Source: Pseudomonas umsongensis (GTDB lineage: Bacteria; Pseudomonadota; Gammaproteobacteria; Pseudomonadales; Pseudomonadaceae). Taken from it: a stretch of DNA of 64,000 nt. The stretch's first letter is position 1, and each line of letters begins with the position of its first letter. Of the stretch, positions 37,018 to 46,794 are shown one piece after another. The stretch lies in assembly GCF_002236105.1 (NCBI RefSeq), contig NZ_NIWU01000002.1, positions 558,001-622,000 of the forward strand, read 5' to 3'. Under the pieces are notes generated by a model that saw only the letters and a program-made list of their open reading frames with translations, ran no database searches and was not told the origin of the DNA. Position numbers and translations under genes: made by a program.

Positions 37018-37326
37018 TCAGTCGTCTTTTTTGTTCTTCAGGACTTCGCCGGTTGCGGCATTCAGGTCCACGTCCCATTCAACTTTGTTGGCATCGAGCA
37101 ACTCGACTTCGTACTCATAGCCGTTGAAGTGGTTGTCCAGCTCGCTGTCAGTAATCGTGGCACCCGGGTGCAGCTTCATTACGATCTGGTTCAGCTCTTC
37201 CAGCGGCTTGATCTTGCCATCCTTGACCAACTGAGGGATCTGGTCGACGGGCACGTCTTTGGCCTGGGCCAGGCCGGCGGTGAAGGTCAGGGCGGCAGCG
37301 GTGAACAGTGCGGTCAGGGTTCTCAT
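37018..37326 (-). CDS. Small exported PepSY-domain protein
   Basis: 102 residues from MRTLTALFTAAALTFTAG; cleavage probably after LAQA. The mature 80 residues form one PepSY-type repeat: DQIPQLVKDGKIKPLEELNQ, YEYEVELLDANKVEWDVDLN, then ATGEVLKNKKDD. PepSY domains are thought to inhibit peptidases or assist envelope sensing. The ATG at 37326 is preferred to that at 37335 because AAGGA lies nine bases upstream of it and overlaps the other. Ends 11 bases before a strong terminator. Confidence 0.9.
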   Translation of the reverse strand: MRTLTALFTAAALTFTAGLAQAKDVPVDQIPQLVKDGKIKPLEELNQIVMKLHPGATITDSELDNHFNGYEYEVELLDANKVEWDVDLNAATGEVLKNKKDD

Positions 37327-37414
37327 GAGGTTCATTCCTTGGGTGAGCCGTTTAAGTGGGATCAGATTAATTGTGGCAACTTAATTCACGCTTAAATTCC
37401 CTTGAACCGAATGA

Positions 37415-38542
37415 TCAATACCCATTATTGCGCAGCACCTGCGCCACACTTGCCGTCGCCGGGCGCTTGTAGAACTTGAGCAATTCGCTGGCGCGGTTGG
37501 TGAAAATACCGTCGACCCCGGCATCCATGACTTTCTGGAAGTCCGCCGCCTCATCAATGGTGTAGACATGCACCAGCAGGCCCTGATCGTGGGTGTACTG
37601 GTTCATCCACGGCTGCACCAGGTCGGCGTAGCTCTGATCGCCCCCGTGGGTCAGTGCAGCGGACGGGCCTGTGCCGATCGCACCCTGAGACTTGGCGTAG
37701 TCGACCCAACGCTGGAATTCGGCTTGGTCTTTCGGTTGCTGTTTAGCGTAGTAAGCGGCCTTATCCTTTTCGCCGGACTCGGCAAAGCTCACTGTCGATT
37801 TTGGCTCGATGCTGCCTTCGCCGACCCACAACAACAGGATCTTCGGCACCTGCGGCATTTCCTTTTGCAACAGTTCGAGGCTGCTCTTCTCGAAGGTTTG
37901 CAGCACCACCTTGCCTTTGCCCTGGCCAACGCCCAGTGCGCTTTTGGCCAGCTTCGACCCCGCGGGGCTCAGCCAGCCGCGATCCTGGAGTTTTTCCTTG
38001 AGATCGTGTTCGATGCCGGGAAACTGCTTTGGCTCCTTGGTTTCGATATACAGGCCAGGCTTGTGCAGTGGATTGCCTTGGGCGATGTCGATGATTTCAT
38101 CGAGGGTGAGGATTTTCAGGCCGGCAAACGCAGGCTGCGCGCGATCTGGATAGGCCGTGTTGAACCAACTGCCGGCGTCCAGGGTTTTCAGCTCGGCCAT
38201 GGTGAAGGCGTTGGCCGGGCTGTCCTTGCGTTCGGGGAACTTGCTGGCGACGTCGGTGGTGCGTTGCAGATTATTGTCATGCAGGGCGAACAGCACGCCA
38301 TCCTTGCTGCGCTGCAGGTCCAGTTCCAGATAATCGACGCCCAGGTCGCGGGCCAATTTATAGGCGGCAGCGGTGGATTCCGGTGCATCGAAAGACGCGC
38401 CACGGTGGGCAATCACCGCCGGGTGTGGAATGCCCGCGCGGGTCGCCAATGCAGCGGGGCCGGGTTCGCTGGCGGCCTGGGCTTGACCCAGCAATAGCAG
38501 CAAGCTCAGGAGCAGGGCGCTTTGGGTGAAGGTGGCCGGCAT
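37415..38542 (-). CDS. glpQ: Periplasmic glycerophosphodiester phosphodiesterase
   Basis: 374 or 375 residues with signal peptide MPATFTQSALLLSLLLLLGQ. Hydrolyses glycerophosphodiesters to glycerol 3-phosphate and alcohol. Family motifs: AHRGASFDAPESTAAA (catalytic His near residue 50), DYLELDLQRSKDGVLFALHD (metal-binding Glu and Asp and catalytic His near 90), YIETKEP near 175. Start has AAGGA eight bases upstream; a longer frame to 38602 would lack a signal peptide start. No glpT beside it. Confidence 0.95.
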   Translation of the reverse strand: MPATFTQSALLLSLLLLLGQAQAASEPGPAALATRAGIPHPAVIAHRGASFDAPESTAAAYKLARDLGVDYLELDLQRSKDGVLFALHDNNLQRTTDVASKFPERKDSPANAFTMAELKTLDAGSWFNTAYPDRAQPAFAGLKILTLDEIIDIAQGNPLHKPGLYIETKEPKQFPGIEHDLKEKLQDRGWLSPAGSKLAKSALGVGQGKGKVVLQTFEKSSLELLQKEMPQVPKILLLWVGEGSIEPKSTVSFAESGEKDKAAYYAKQQPKDQAEFQRWVDYAKSQGAIGTGPSAALTHGGDQSYADLVQPWMNQYTHDQGLLVHVYTIDEAADFQKVMDAGVDGIFTNRASELLKFYKRPATASVAQVLRNNGY

Positions 38543-38751
38543 GGTCGAGATCCTTTCGCGATAGGTTTCAAAGAGGTCTCTTTTAACAAGTGAACCGGAC
38601 AAGCGCTATCGTCAGACCGACATAAATCTGTTCAAAGCAGATGTTTACTGCGCTTTTGTGCACTGTCGCTGCTTTTGCTTTTCTTGCCCCCTCACACCTT
38701 GAGGCTGTCACAGGTTGACAGAGCGCTAGCTGAAGTTGCCGTAGGGGCCTA

Positions 38752-39285
38752 TCACGTTTTTGGTTCATCCTTGCGCACCAGATGCTGATGCAATTCTGTG
38801 GTCAGGTTCTCGATGCGTTCGCTGAGGGTTTTGGTCATTTGCGTGAGGCGGGTGTTTTGCTCAAGCAGTTCCATCAGTTGTGCGGTGTTTTTCGCCGCTT
38901 CCGCCTGTCGTTCACTGTTGGCGATCGCCAGCGCTTCGCGGTGCTGCGCATCGGCATCGGATTGGGCTTTGTCCCGTGCGGCCTGGCGGGTCTGGGCCAA
39001 CAGAATCAAAGGGGCGGCATAGGCCGCTTGCAGGCTGAAAGCCAGGTTAAGCAGGATGAACGGGTAGGCGTCGAAGTGGGTGAAGCCAAATAGATTCAGG
39101 CACATCCAGATCACCACGATCAGTGTTTGCGCACCCAGAAAAGTCGGTGTGCCGAAGAACCGCGCAAAGGCTTCGGCACGCAGGGCGAACTTGTCATTGC
39201 CAAAGGTTGGCGCCAGATGGGCATGTGCGCGATGGAACCGCAGGTGATCGACGGGGGCGGGGGCTTCGTTGCTCGAGGAGGTCAT
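38752..39285 (-). CDS. DUF1003 membrane protein
   Basis: 177 residues: cytoplasmic N-terminal part, two closely spaced membrane helices (TLIVVIWMCLNLFGFTH and PFILLNLAFSLQAAYAAPLI), then a charged coiled-coil tail (EAAKNTAQLMELLEQNTRLT, KTLSERIENLTTELHQHL). The DUF1003 core spans the helices. Function of the family is not known. Isolated gene. Confidence 0.88.
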   Translation of the reverse strand: MTSSSNEAPAPVDHLRFHRAHAHLAPTFGNDKFALRAEAFARFFGTPTFLGAQTLIVVIWMCLNLFGFTHFDAYPFILLNLAFSLQAAYAAPLILLAQTRQAARDKAQSDADAQHREALAIANSERQAEAAKNTAQLMELLEQNTRLTQMTKTLSERIENLTTELHQHLVRKDEPKT

Positions 39286-39409
39286 GATGCTCTCTGCAGG
39301 GCGCTAGGACTGAGATTCACTATAGCCTCAGCGCGAGTTTCATTCTGAAACACATACCCCCGTAAAAAACGCCGCGATCAATCGTTCGGCGCCGCCGTCG
39401 AATTGTCAT

Positions 39410-40021
39410 TTATTGCAACTCGTAGCAGGCCAGGAACATGTCCAGCGCCGATTCCACCACAGTGCTCCGCATCTCGGCCGACAAGCCCGGTAACCCCATT
39501 GAGATCTGCGGCCAAAAGGCAAAGGACTTGAGCATTCCATAGACTTGTTGCGCGGCAAACGCCGGGTCGACCGCTTTCAAGCGTCCATCGGCCTGGGCAG
39601 CGCGAATCCACAGGGTCAGGTTTTCTTCGCGCTCACCCATCCGGGTCACCATGCTTTGCGCGCGCTCGGGAGAATGAATAGTGGCGGCTATGGCCACCCG
39701 CGCCAGGTCGAGCAGATTTTCATCGCTGAGCATCTGCAGTTTTGCCGTCAACAGGTGGTGCATCTGTTCACGCAAGGGCAGGTCGGGGCGGTAGGGTACT
39801 TCCTGTTCCGCCGTTACCCGGACCCACAACTGATTGAGGATTTCGGCGAACAGTTCTTCCTTGCTGGGGAAGTGGTTGTACACCGTGCGCTTGGACACCC
39901 CGGCGGTGGCGGCAATCTTGTCCATGCTGGTGATGTCGAAACCATTGGCACGGAACTCGACAATTGCCGCCTGAATGATGGCTTCGCGTTTACGGTCGGT
40001 GAGGCGCTGTGGAGCTGTCAT
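39410..40021 (-). CDS. TetR-family transcriptional regulator
   Basis: 203 residues. N-terminal helix-turn-helix KIAATAGVSKRTVYNHFPSK at about 36-55; the rest is the helical ligand-binding and dimer domain. Two nearly identical palindromic sites lie in its own promoter region, indicating autorepression. The MBL-fold gene is divergent across 215 bases and is the likely target. Ligand unknown. Confidence 0.92.
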   Translation of the reverse strand: MTAPQRLTDRKREAIIQAAIVEFRANGFDITSMDKIAATAGVSKRTVYNHFPSKEELFAEILNQLWVRVTAEQEVPYRPDLPLREQMHHLLTAKLQMLSDENLLDLARVAIAATIHSPERAQSMVTRMGEREENLTLWIRAAQADGRLKAVDPAFAAQQVYGMLKSFAFWPQISMGLPGLSAEMRSTVVESALDMFLACYELQ

Positions 40022-40052
40022 AAATACGCTTCGGCAGGAAAAAAAGGAAAAT

Positions 40053-40068
40053 TACACTCAGCAGTTTA
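40053..40068. promoter_or_regulatory. Probable TetR operator, distal copy (imperfect)
   Basis: TACACTCAGCAGTTTA, matching the second copy at 13 of 16 positions, 32 bases upstream of the tetR start codon. Confidence 0.6.
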
Positions 40069-40099
40069 CTTGTCGATGGCTTTGCTGCAACCTTAAAAC

Positions 40100-40115
40100 T
40101 ACACTGTGCAGTGTA
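40100..40115. promoter_or_regulatory. Probable TetR operator, near-perfect palindrome
   Basis: TACACTGTGCAGTGTA: seven-base arms TACACTG/CAGTGTA around TG, the usual geometry of TetR-family operators. It is 79 bases upstream of the tetR start and 122 bases upstream of the divergent MBL gene start. Confidence 0.7.
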
Positions 40116-40236
40116 ATGTTTTGTTAATCCTGCCCGGTAAAAATAGCGTGTTCGGCTGATGCGTGCGTGCCTTGGCCATTTATCGTCCCAACACGAAAAA
40201 TCGTGAAACGTGCGGTTTTTCTGGAGTCATTTCCTC

Positions 40237-41295
40237 ATGGCCAAATCAACTCCCCCGGCGAACGGCACCTCCAGGCCTGAAGCTTCCCGACAGGCTCAAG
40301 GGCAGTTTCAAAACCATAGGCCGATACAGCATTTGAGCCTTGGCAAAACCCTGCGCATCCTCTGGAATGCGATGTTTCACAAACCACGCAACACCCGCCC
40401 GACGGCGCCTGTTCCAGTGCAACCGCTGACGCAAGCGGCATTGATGGCGGCGCCCAACCACAGCGTCTATCGCCTGGGCCATTCCACTGTACTGCTTAAG
40501 CTGCGGGACAGATTCTGGATTACCGACCCGGTGTTCGCCGAGCGTGCTTCCCCCGTGCAATGGGCCGGCCCCAAGCGTTTTCACCAGCCGCCGATCAGCC
40601 TCGACCAATTGCCGCCGATTGAAGCGGTGATCCTGTCTCACGATCACTACGATCATCTGGACTATCACGCAGTGCGTAAACTGGCCGACAAGGCCAAGTA
40701 CTTCCTTACTCCATTGGGCGTGGGCGACACCCTGATCAAATGGGGTATCGACGCCAGTAAAATCCGCCAACTGGACTGGTGGCAGGGTACCGAGGTGGAG
40801 GGTATCCAGTTCGTTGCCACCCCCTCGCAGCACTTTTCCGGTCGCGGCCTGTTCGACGGCAACAGCACCCTCTGGGCCTCTTGGGTGATGATCGATGGCG
40901 ATACGCGGATCTTCTTCAGTGGCGACAGTGGATACTTTGACGGCTTCAAACGCATCGGCGAACAATACGGCCCTTTCGACCTGACCCTCATGGAAACCGG
41001 CGCCTACAACGTCGACTGGCCCCATGTGCACATGCAGCCTGAGCAGACCCTCCAAGCCCATCTCGACCTCAAGGGGCGCTGGCTGCTACCGATTCACAAT
41101 GGCACCTTCGATTTGTCGATGCATGCCTGGTACGAACCCTTCGACCGCATCCTGGCCCTGGCCTGGGAGCGCAATGTATCGATCACCACGCCACGGATGG
41201 GCGAGGCATTCAATGTGCTGGCTGCCAAGCGTGGCATTGCGTGGTGGTATGAAGTCGAAGAGCAGGTCTACCAGAACCAACAAAGCCTCGGGTGA
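40237..41295 (+). CDS. MBL-fold hydrolase, NAPE-PLD/UlaG-like
   Basis: 352 residues from MAKSTPPANGTSRPEAS. Metal site residues: ILSHDHYDHLD (HxHxDH, about residues 137-142), ATPSQHFSGRG (His, about 200), FSGDSGYFDG (Asp, about 236) and PIHNGTFDL (His, about 285). The closest described family is the phospholipase-D-like and lactonase metallo-hydrolases such as NAPE-PLD and UlaG. The N-terminal 55 residues are polar and low in structure. A GTG nine codons upstream has no better ribosome site. Substrate unknown. Probably regulated by the divergent TetR protein. Confidence 0.88.
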   Translation: MAKSTPPANGTSRPEASRQAQGQFQNHRPIQHLSLGKTLRILWNAMFHKPRNTRPTAPVPVQPLTQAALMAAPNHSVYRLGHSTVLLKLRDRFWITDPVFAERASPVQWAGPKRFHQPPISLDQLPPIEAVILSHDHYDHLDYHAVRKLADKAKYFLTPLGVGDTLIKWGIDASKIRQLDWWQGTEVEGIQFVATPSQHFSGRGLFDGNSTLWASWVMIDGDTRIFFSGDSGYFDGFKRIGEQYGPFDLTLMETGAYNVDWPHVHMQPEQTLQAHLDLKGRWLLPIHNGTFDLSMHAWYEPFDRILALAWERNVSITTPRMGEAFNVLAAKRGIAWWYEVEEQVYQNQQSLG

Positions 41296-41364
41296 AGCAT
41301 CTACAAAAAGAGGCGAGCATTCCTGGATGGATCAGGTCGTAGCTCCAGTATTGAAGTTGCGACC

Positions 41365-41682
41365 TTATTCAACCATTGCAAAATCCGCCCGCCCCACCGG
41401 ATTCGGCGTAGACCCTTGCACATTCATCCCTCTACCCGGCGCAAACCCCGGGAAGAACACCAGCCCCTCCGATTCAAGCCGATACGCCAATGCCAGGCGA
41501 GTGACATCCAGCACCTCCTGCCGCGCCTCGAAGCGCTCAATGGCTTGCACCGAAACCCCGGCTTCGCGGGATAACGTTTCCACGGTCCAGCCCAGCATCG
41601 CTCGGGCCTGGGCACAGTGGGCCGGGGTGAACTGGAAGAGGGCGATACGTTCCAGGGTGATTTTCATCGCTTGAGAGGCCAT
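41365..41682 (-). CDS. Small XRE-type helix-turn-helix regulator
   Basis: 105 residues from MASQAMKITLERIA, with GGAGA seven bases upstream. A single Cro/C1-type domain (QARAMLGWTVETLSREAGVS, then VQAIERFEARQEVLD) is followed by a short tail rich in Gly, Pro and Phe. No toxin or antitoxin partner is adjacent. Target genes unknown; the gene lies downstream of the CoA-transferase gene on the same strand. Confidence 0.85.
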   Translation of the reverse strand: MASQAMKITLERIALFQFTPAHCAQARAMLGWTVETLSREAGVSVQAIERFEARQEVLDVTRLALAYRLESEGLVFFPGFAPGRGMNVQGSTPNPVGRADFAMVE

Positions 41683-41812
41683 GGGTTTCTCCGGGCTCGA
41701 GAGTGTTGAATTCAAATGTACTGTGTTTTTGTACAGTTGTTTTCGCTCCGGATCAAACGCATTTTTCGATTTTAGCTATTTCCCGCCCATGGCCAGACGG
41801 AAGGTCGCGGGG

Positions 41813-43159
41813 TCACCACTGCGCGCGATGTGCTCCCAGTTCAGATGCCGCAAGCGTCCACTGCAGTGGGGTCCCGGTGATTTTCAGCGGCACGTGCAAG
41901 CGATGCGCCGGGCCCCATGGCGTTTGCTCGACCAGCATGCCCTGATCGTGCTCATCCTCGGCCCGTAATGGCGTGTTGCTGCCGGGACCATTTTCGATCA
42001 ACAGTTTTGCCGTACGCGCCAATGACAATCGCGCCGAACCACCCTGTCCGCTGTTCAAGCGTTCTGCCAACAACTTGATCGCGCTGGCCGCCATCAAATA
42101 CCCGGTGGCATGATCGAGCGCCTGCAACGGCAAGGGCGTCGGTTTGTCCGCTTGCGTGATGTGCATCCCCGCGTCAGCGATGCCGCTGCTCATCTGCACC
42201 AGGCTGTCGAAGCCGCGGCGGTTCTGCCACGGGCCACTCCAGCCGTAGGCGTTGAGGCAAACGTCGATCAGGCCAGGGAACCGTTGCTGGCGTTCGGCGG
42301 CACCATAGCCCAGACGCTCCAGGGCATCGGCGCGGTAACCGTGGAGCACGATGTCGGCGTCCTTGAGCAGGCTTTCGAATACCAATCGATCGGTTTTATC
42401 GTGCAGATCCAGGCGTGCGCAACGTTTGCCCAGTGTCATTTCCGGCACTACGCCCGGCTCGTTCCAGGAGGGTGGGTCGATGCGCAGCACATCAGCGCCC
42501 AGGCCCGCGAGAAAACGGCTGGCGACGGGGCCAGCAAGCACGCGGGTCAAGTCCAGCACCTTGATGGCAGCCAGTGGTCGCGCCACCGAACCTTGCCAGG
42601 GTGTGCCGGGTCGGTTGTGGCCGGCGATGAATTGAATCAGCGGTTCGGCGTTGACCGCGAGTCCTTGCGCATGGACCTGCCATTGGTCCCAGCTGCGCAT
42701 TTCGGCGGCACAGCCACCGGCCTTGACCACGGCCTGTTCCAGATCACTCTTGGCCCATTGCGCCACTTTGCTGGCCATCGCCTTGCGGTCGACGCAGGCG
42801 CCCAACACCGATTCGGCGGCGGCGCGGTGATGGGGCGCATTGGTGTGCAGGCGGATCCAGCCATCTTTGGTGGCGTAGTCACCGGCGATCGGGTCCCACA
42901 GCGGTGGTACGTTCCAGCCTAGCGGGCGGATCGAGCTGGAGAACCAGAATGACGCCAGGCGCCGGTCGACTTCCAGGCCTGGCAAGCGACCGGTTTGCTG
43001 GTGCAACAATTCGCTGACAGCCTGGCCGGCGGCGGCGATGCTGGCGCAAGCCAGGTCGGTAACGGCAAACACCGAGGGCAGGGCGCCGCTGGAGGTGAAC
43101 GCAACAGGGGTGTGCGGCATGCCGAGTTCGGCTTGAATGGACGTGAGTAAATCAGTCAT
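41813..43159 (-). CDS. Class III (CaiB/BaiF) CoA-transferase
   Basis: 448 residues from MTDLLTSIQAEL, with GGAGG eight bases upstream. C-terminal two thirds carry family III features: LDLTRVLAGPVASRFLAGLG and ADVLRIDPP near residue 200, the DLHDKTDRLVFESLLKDADI segment, and RRGFDSLVQMSSGIAD. Transfers CoA between acyl groups; substrate unknown. The N-terminal 190 residues are less typical and make the protein longer than many single-domain members, suggesting a partial duplication. It starts 46 bases after the chemoreceptor gene on the same strand and may be cotranscribed with it. Confidence 0.87.
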   Translation of the reverse strand: MTDLLTSIQAELGMPHTPVAFTSSGALPSVFAVTDLACASIAAAGQAVSELLHQQTGRLPGLEVDRRLASFWFSSSIRPLGWNVPPLWDPIAGDYATKDGWIRLHTNAPHHRAAAESVLGACVDRKAMASKVAQWAKSDLEQAVVKAGGCAAEMRSWDQWQVHAQGLAVNAEPLIQFIAGHNRPGTPWQGSVARPLAAIKVLDLTRVLAGPVASRFLAGLGADVLRIDPPSWNEPGVVPEMTLGKRCARLDLHDKTDRLVFESLLKDADIVLHGYRADALERLGYGAAERQQRFPGLIDVCLNAYGWSGPWQNRRGFDSLVQMSSGIADAGMHITQADKPTPLPLQALDHATGYLMAASAIKLLAERLNSGQGGSARLSLARTAKLLIENGPGSNTPLRAEDEHDQGMLVEQTPWGPAHRLHVPLKITGTPLQWTLAASELGAHRAQW

Positions 43160-43205
43160 CGACGGGCCCTCCGGAACGAGAGCCCGAGCATAAATCAAAA
43201 AACCT

Positions 43206-45344
43206 TTACACCCTGAACTGATCCATCAGTTTCATCTGCTGGGTGGTCAGGGCATTGAGCTGGCTGCTGATCTGCGCCGATTCGGTGGCTTGTCCGGTCA
43301 GGGTTTCGGTGACGGTACGAATCGCCGAAACGTTGCGGTTGACCTCTTCAGCCACGGCGCTTTGCTGTTCGGCGGCGCTGGCGATCTGCAGGTTCATGTC
43401 GCTGATCACCGTGACCGCGTCGCTGATTTTGCCCAGGGCCTGGACCGCTTGCTGGATCTGCCCGGCGTTGCTGTGGGCCTGGGTCTGGCTTGAGTGCATG
43501 GTGGCGACCACGCCGCGGGTGCCGCTCTGGATGCGTTCGATCACCAGGCGAATTTCTTCCACCGAGTCCTGGGTGCGCTTGGCCAGGTTGCGCACTTCGT
43601 CGGCGACCACCGCAAAACCGCGACCGCTCTCGCCGGCACGGGCGGCTTCGATCGCCGCGTTGAGCGCCAGCAGGTTGGTCTGTTCGGCGATGCTGCGGAT
43701 GACTTCCAATACCGAACCGATCTGCTCGCTGTTGACCGCCAATGCCTCGACTTCAGTCACGGCCTTACTGACTTCGTCGGCCAGTTGATTGATGTCGCGG
43801 GTGCTGCGCTCGATGATCTGCATGCCATCGCGGGCCGACTGATCGGCACCCTTGGCCGCGTTGGCGGCGTTCGACGCGCTGTTGGCGACGTCGTGGGCGG
43901 TGGCGCTCATTTCATTGGACGCAGTGGCGACCTGGTCGATTTCGCGAAATTGCACCTGCATGCCTTCGCTGGTCTGGCGCGCGATTTCCGAAGACTGGTC
44001 GGCGGTGCCGCGGGCATCGGTGATGCTCTGCTTGATCTGCGCGATGGTCGGCTGCAGCTTGTCGAGGAAACGATTGAACCAGTTGACCAGTTCGCCCAGT
44101 TCGTCCCGCTTGCCGTAGTTCAGGCGCTGGGTCAGGTCGCCGTCGCCACTGGCTATCGCCTTGAGCATTTGCGCCACGCTGTTGATCGGCCGGGTCACGC
44201 CCGAGGCGGTCAGCCACATCAGCAGCAGGCCAATCAGGCCGGCAATGATCGCCACGCCCACCGCTTTGATCGTGCCGCTCTGCTGGGCGTCATCGAGTAC
44301 CGCTTGCAGTTTTACCGAATCGGCCAGCAGCACTTGCCTGGGCAGGTCGATCACCACGGCCCACGCCTTGGCGTCGGCAATCGGACTGACCGGGTACACC
44401 GCCCGAATCAGGTCGCCCTGTTGGAGAATCTTCGGCGCACCGCTGGCAAGCAATTGCAAGATGTCCTTGCCGTCCGCACCCAGGGTGTCACCGATGCTCT
44501 TGCCTACCTTCGTCGGATCGACGCTGTACGCCGCCACCACGCCGGTGCCGGAAACGATCAGCATGTGGCCGGCGTTGTTGAACAACTCACGCTGGGAGTC
44601 GACCGCCGCTGCTTGCAGCGCGTCGAGGGCGATGTCGATACCGACCACGCCGATGGACTTGCCATCCACCAGCAGCGGTACGGAAATGGTGGTCATCAAC
44701 ACTTCCTTGCCGCCAACGGTATCGGCATAAGGGTCGAGCAGGCAGGTGCGCTTGCTGTCCCGAGGGCAGGTGTACCAGACGTTGTAGGGCGTGCCGCTGA
44801 GGTTCAGGGTGGTCTTGGTCATGTCCTCCTCGACCATGATCGTGTTCAGCGCTTCGCCCCCGGCACGGCTCCAGTAAGTGGCGAAGCGTCCGGCTTCGTT
44901 GGATTGGCGGGCCGCGTCATTGACGAAATCGCTGTCCTTGCCGTCCAGGCCATTGGGTTCGAATGCCAGCCAGATGCCCAGCACTTTACCGTTGCGTTCG
45001 AAGGCGGTTTTCAGGCTCTGGTTCAACTCTTCACGCAGGGCGCCGGGCTCAAGCGACCGCTTGGCGGCCATGTTGCGCATGTCCTTGATCTGGTCCGCCA
45101 GGGCGGTCACCACGGTCTGGGTCTCAGCAAACGTCTTCTGCACCCGCACCCCTTGCTCGGCGGCCTTGGCTTGCAGCAGGTTCTGTACGCTCTCGGTGAG
45201 CATCCTGCTACTGGAAGCGCTGACCAGTTCATCGTTCTGATTGGTCTGGTAGAGGTTCATGCCCACTATCGAGGCGACCACGCCAAGCAGGCACAGACCG
45301 GACAGCAGGACGATTTTCAGGCGGATGGACAGTGAGTCGAACAT
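43206..45344 (-). CDS. Methyl-accepting chemotaxis protein with double-Cache sensor
   Basis: 712 residues from [14 protein letters not shown]. First transmembrane helix about 10-30, a periplasmic sensor of about 330 residues of dCache type ([43 protein letters not shown]), second helix near [20 protein letters not shown] domain, then the signalling domain with tip [20 protein letters not shown]. The aromatic/aspartate pattern in the distal-facing membrane-side module resembles amino-acid or amine receptors, so such a ligand is possible. No CheB/CheR pentapeptide seen at the C-terminus (ends KLMDQFRV). Confidence 0.94.
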   Translation of the reverse strand: MFDSLSIRLKIVLLSGLCLLGVVASIVGMNLYQTNQNDELVSASSSRMLTESVQNLLQAKAAEQGVRVQKTFAETQTVVTALADQIKDMRNMAAKRSLEPGALREELNQSLKTAFERNGKVLGIWLAFEPNGLDGKDSDFVNDAARQSNEAGRFATYWSRAGGEALNTIMVEEDMTKTTLNLSGTPYNVWYTCPRDSKRTCLLDPYADTVGGKEVLMTTISVPLLVDGKSIGVVGIDIALDALQAAAVDSQRELFNNAGHMLIVSGTGVVAAYSVDPTKVGKSIGDTLGADGKDILQLLASGAPKILQQGDLIRAVYPVSPIADAKAWAVVIDLPRQVLLADSVKLQAVLDDAQQSGTIKAVGVAIIAGLIGLLLMWLTASGVTRPINSVAQMLKAIASGDGDLTQRLNYGKRDELGELVNWFNRFLDKLQPTIAQIKQSITDARGTADQSSEIARQTSEGMQVQFREIDQVATASNEMSATAHDVANSASNAANAAKGADQSARDGMQIIERSTRDINQLADEVSKAVTEVEALAVNSEQIGSVLEVIRSIAEQTNLLALNAAIEAARAGESGRGFAVVADEVRNLAKRTQDSVEEIRLVIERIQSGTRGVVATMHSSQTQAHSNAGQIQQAVQALGKISDAVTVISDMNLQIASAAEQQSAVAEEVNRNVSAIRTVTETLTGQATESAQISSQLNALTTQQMKLMDQFRV

Positions 45345-45545
45345 AGGGCGAGCTCGCGAATGGATGAGGGGGCGGCTGTGAGCCATTGCGGCTCGACACG
45401 CCAAATCCATTTAGCGCCATTCAATGCACATCGGCCTGGGGCACAGATTGCATGAGCGCGCGTCCGACGAACGGTCGTGGTTAAACGTTTGCGCGGAAAA
45501 ATATGCCGAAAAGTGGATAAAAAACGGAGAAAGTCGCGGCGACCT

Positions 45546-45935
45546 CTAAGGTTGTCGCGCCAGTGACTCCGGTCGCGACCAGATCCACAAATTGCCCAGG
45601 CCCATCCCGGTAATTGCCAGGTAGATCGGCCAGCCGTGATCGAGCATGACCAGCATCAGCGTGGCGCACAGCAGCATGCTGACGGTGGCGCTGACCTTGG
45701 CCCGGCGCGCGATGATCTTGCCGTTGCGCCAGTTACTGAGAATAGGGCCGAACAGCCGATGATTGTCCAGCCAGGCACTCAAGCGCGGCGAGCTTCGGGT
45801 GGCAGCCCAGGCGGCCAGCAGGATGAATTCGGTGGTCGGCAGGCCGGGTATGACGATGGCGACCAGGCCGATGGCGAGGCTGACATAGGCCAGCAGGCCG
45901 AAGAGGAGGCGGGCGAGTTTGGAGGAGGCAGGCAT
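45546..45935 (-). CDS. YbaN-type DUF454 membrane protein
   Basis: 129 residues with three or four hydrophobic segments: LLFGLLAYVSLAIGLVAIVI followed by PGLPTTEFILLAAWAA (the DUF454 signature), and ATVSMLLCATLMLVMLDHGW near the end. Function of the family is not established; it is found near heme and iron genes in some bacteria, and here stands beside the heme oxygenase across a REP pair. Confidence 0.92.
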   Translation of the reverse strand: MPASSKLARLLFGLLAYVSLAIGLVAIVIPGLPTTEFILLAAWAATRSSPRLSAWLDNHRLFGPILSNWRNGKIIARRAKVSATVSMLLCATLMLVMLDHGWPIYLAITGMGLGNLWIWSRPESLARQP

Positions 45936-45974
45936 GGGGCGCTTGATCGAAATTTATGGACTGACTCGATCCAT

Positions 45975-46065
45975 TGTGGGAGCGAGCCTGCTCGCGAATG
46001 CGGTGTGTCATTCGACATAAACGTCGCATGTGCTGACCTCTTCGCGAGCAGGCTCGCTCCCACAG
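45975..46065. repeat. REP pair, TGTGGGAGCGAGC type
   Basis: TGTGGGAGCGAGCCTGCTCG and CGCGAGCAGGCTCGCTCCCA face each other around about 45 bases, between the heme oxygenase and DUF454 genes. Confidence 0.85.
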
Positions 46066-46079
46066 GGGAGGGTGTTTCT

Positions 46080-46682
46080 TCAGGCAAGTTCTGGGGCGTA
46101 AGCCTGTTCCAGCAACACCGTGAAGCGGTTGAAGGCATCGATGGCGCCTTTGTCCAGCTCGACTTCTTCCTGGGCGCTGAGCTCCAGTTCATCGAGGGTC
46201 TTGACGAAGTTTTTCCAACCTTGCGCACGACCACCGGCCGGTTCGCCAAGGTGACGGGCACCGAGGGTCTCGCTCAGGCCGAGGCCCACGGCACGCTTGA
46301 GCAAAAACGCTGCGCCCAGCTTCGAGCCTTCGGAGACGAAGAGCCAGCCCATGGCCTGGGCCTTGGTCGGGTTTTGCAGTGCGCCTGCAACCGGCGCCGG
46401 CACCTCGGTGTCAAGGTCCGCCAGGTCCGCCTTCGCCGCCTCGGCACGGCAACGGGCTGGCAGGTCCGGAACGACGGCTGTCAGTTCGGCATCGTTGTAT
46501 AGCGCCACCAGTTCCGACTGGAACAGGTATTGCGCTACCACGAAGCGGGCGAAATTGGCCTGGGTTTCAAAGGGGGCATGGGCTTTGACCAATGCATCGA
46601 GCTTGCTGTGCGGCTCGTTGGTGACCTGGTTCAAGCGTTGCGAGCGCAGGGTGGGGCGTTGGGCGGTGTCCTGGGTGGTCAT
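46080..46682 (-). CDS. hemO: Biliverdin-producing heme oxygenase, HemO/PigA type
   Basis: 200 residues, the same size as P. aeruginosa HemO. Opens heme to biliverdin, CO and iron in the cytoplasm. The proximal heme ligand is His in EPHSKLDAL (about residue 25); distal-helix glycines lie in GWLFVSEGSKLGAAFL (about 110-125). The ATG at 46682 has AAGGA eight bases upstream. It follows hxuA on the same strand after 112 bases that contain a terminator, so it probably has its own promoter or depends on read-through; together they form a heme uptake-and-use unit. Confidence 0.94.
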   Translation of the reverse strand: MTTQDTAQRPTLRSQRLNQVTNEPHSKLDALVKAHAPFETQANFARFVVAQYLFQSELVALYNDAELTAVVPDLPARCRAEAAKADLADLDTEVPAPVAGALQNPTKAQAMGWLFVSEGSKLGAAFLLKRAVGLGLSETLGARHLGEPAGGRAQGWKNFVKTLDELELSAQEEVELDKGAIDAFNRFTVLLEQAYAPELA

Positions 46683-46744
46683 GGCAGATCCTTGGGAAAG
46701 AAGAGGCGCTTGGTAACGAGACGAATGAGCAGGTGCATGACAGT

Positions 46745-46785
46745 AAAAAATCCTCATCGGGCGGCTGTTACAGCGCCCGGTGAGG
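46745..46785 (-). terminator. Rho-independent terminator between hxuA and hemO
   Basis: On the minus strand a 12-pair stem (CCTCACCGGGCG with CGCCCGATGAGG, one G-T pair) is followed by A and six T. It lies 10 bases after the hxuA stop codon. Confidence 0.85.
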
Positions 46786-46794
46786 TGCACGGGG

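Noticed and set aside
41365..41682. XRE protein as an antitoxin
   Set aside because: No small toxin-like gene lies next to it on either side.
43494..45335. 613-codon open frame on the plus strand across the Cache chemoreceptor gene
   Set aside because: Shadow of the chemoreceptor gene; composition is that of an antisense frame and no ribosome site is present.
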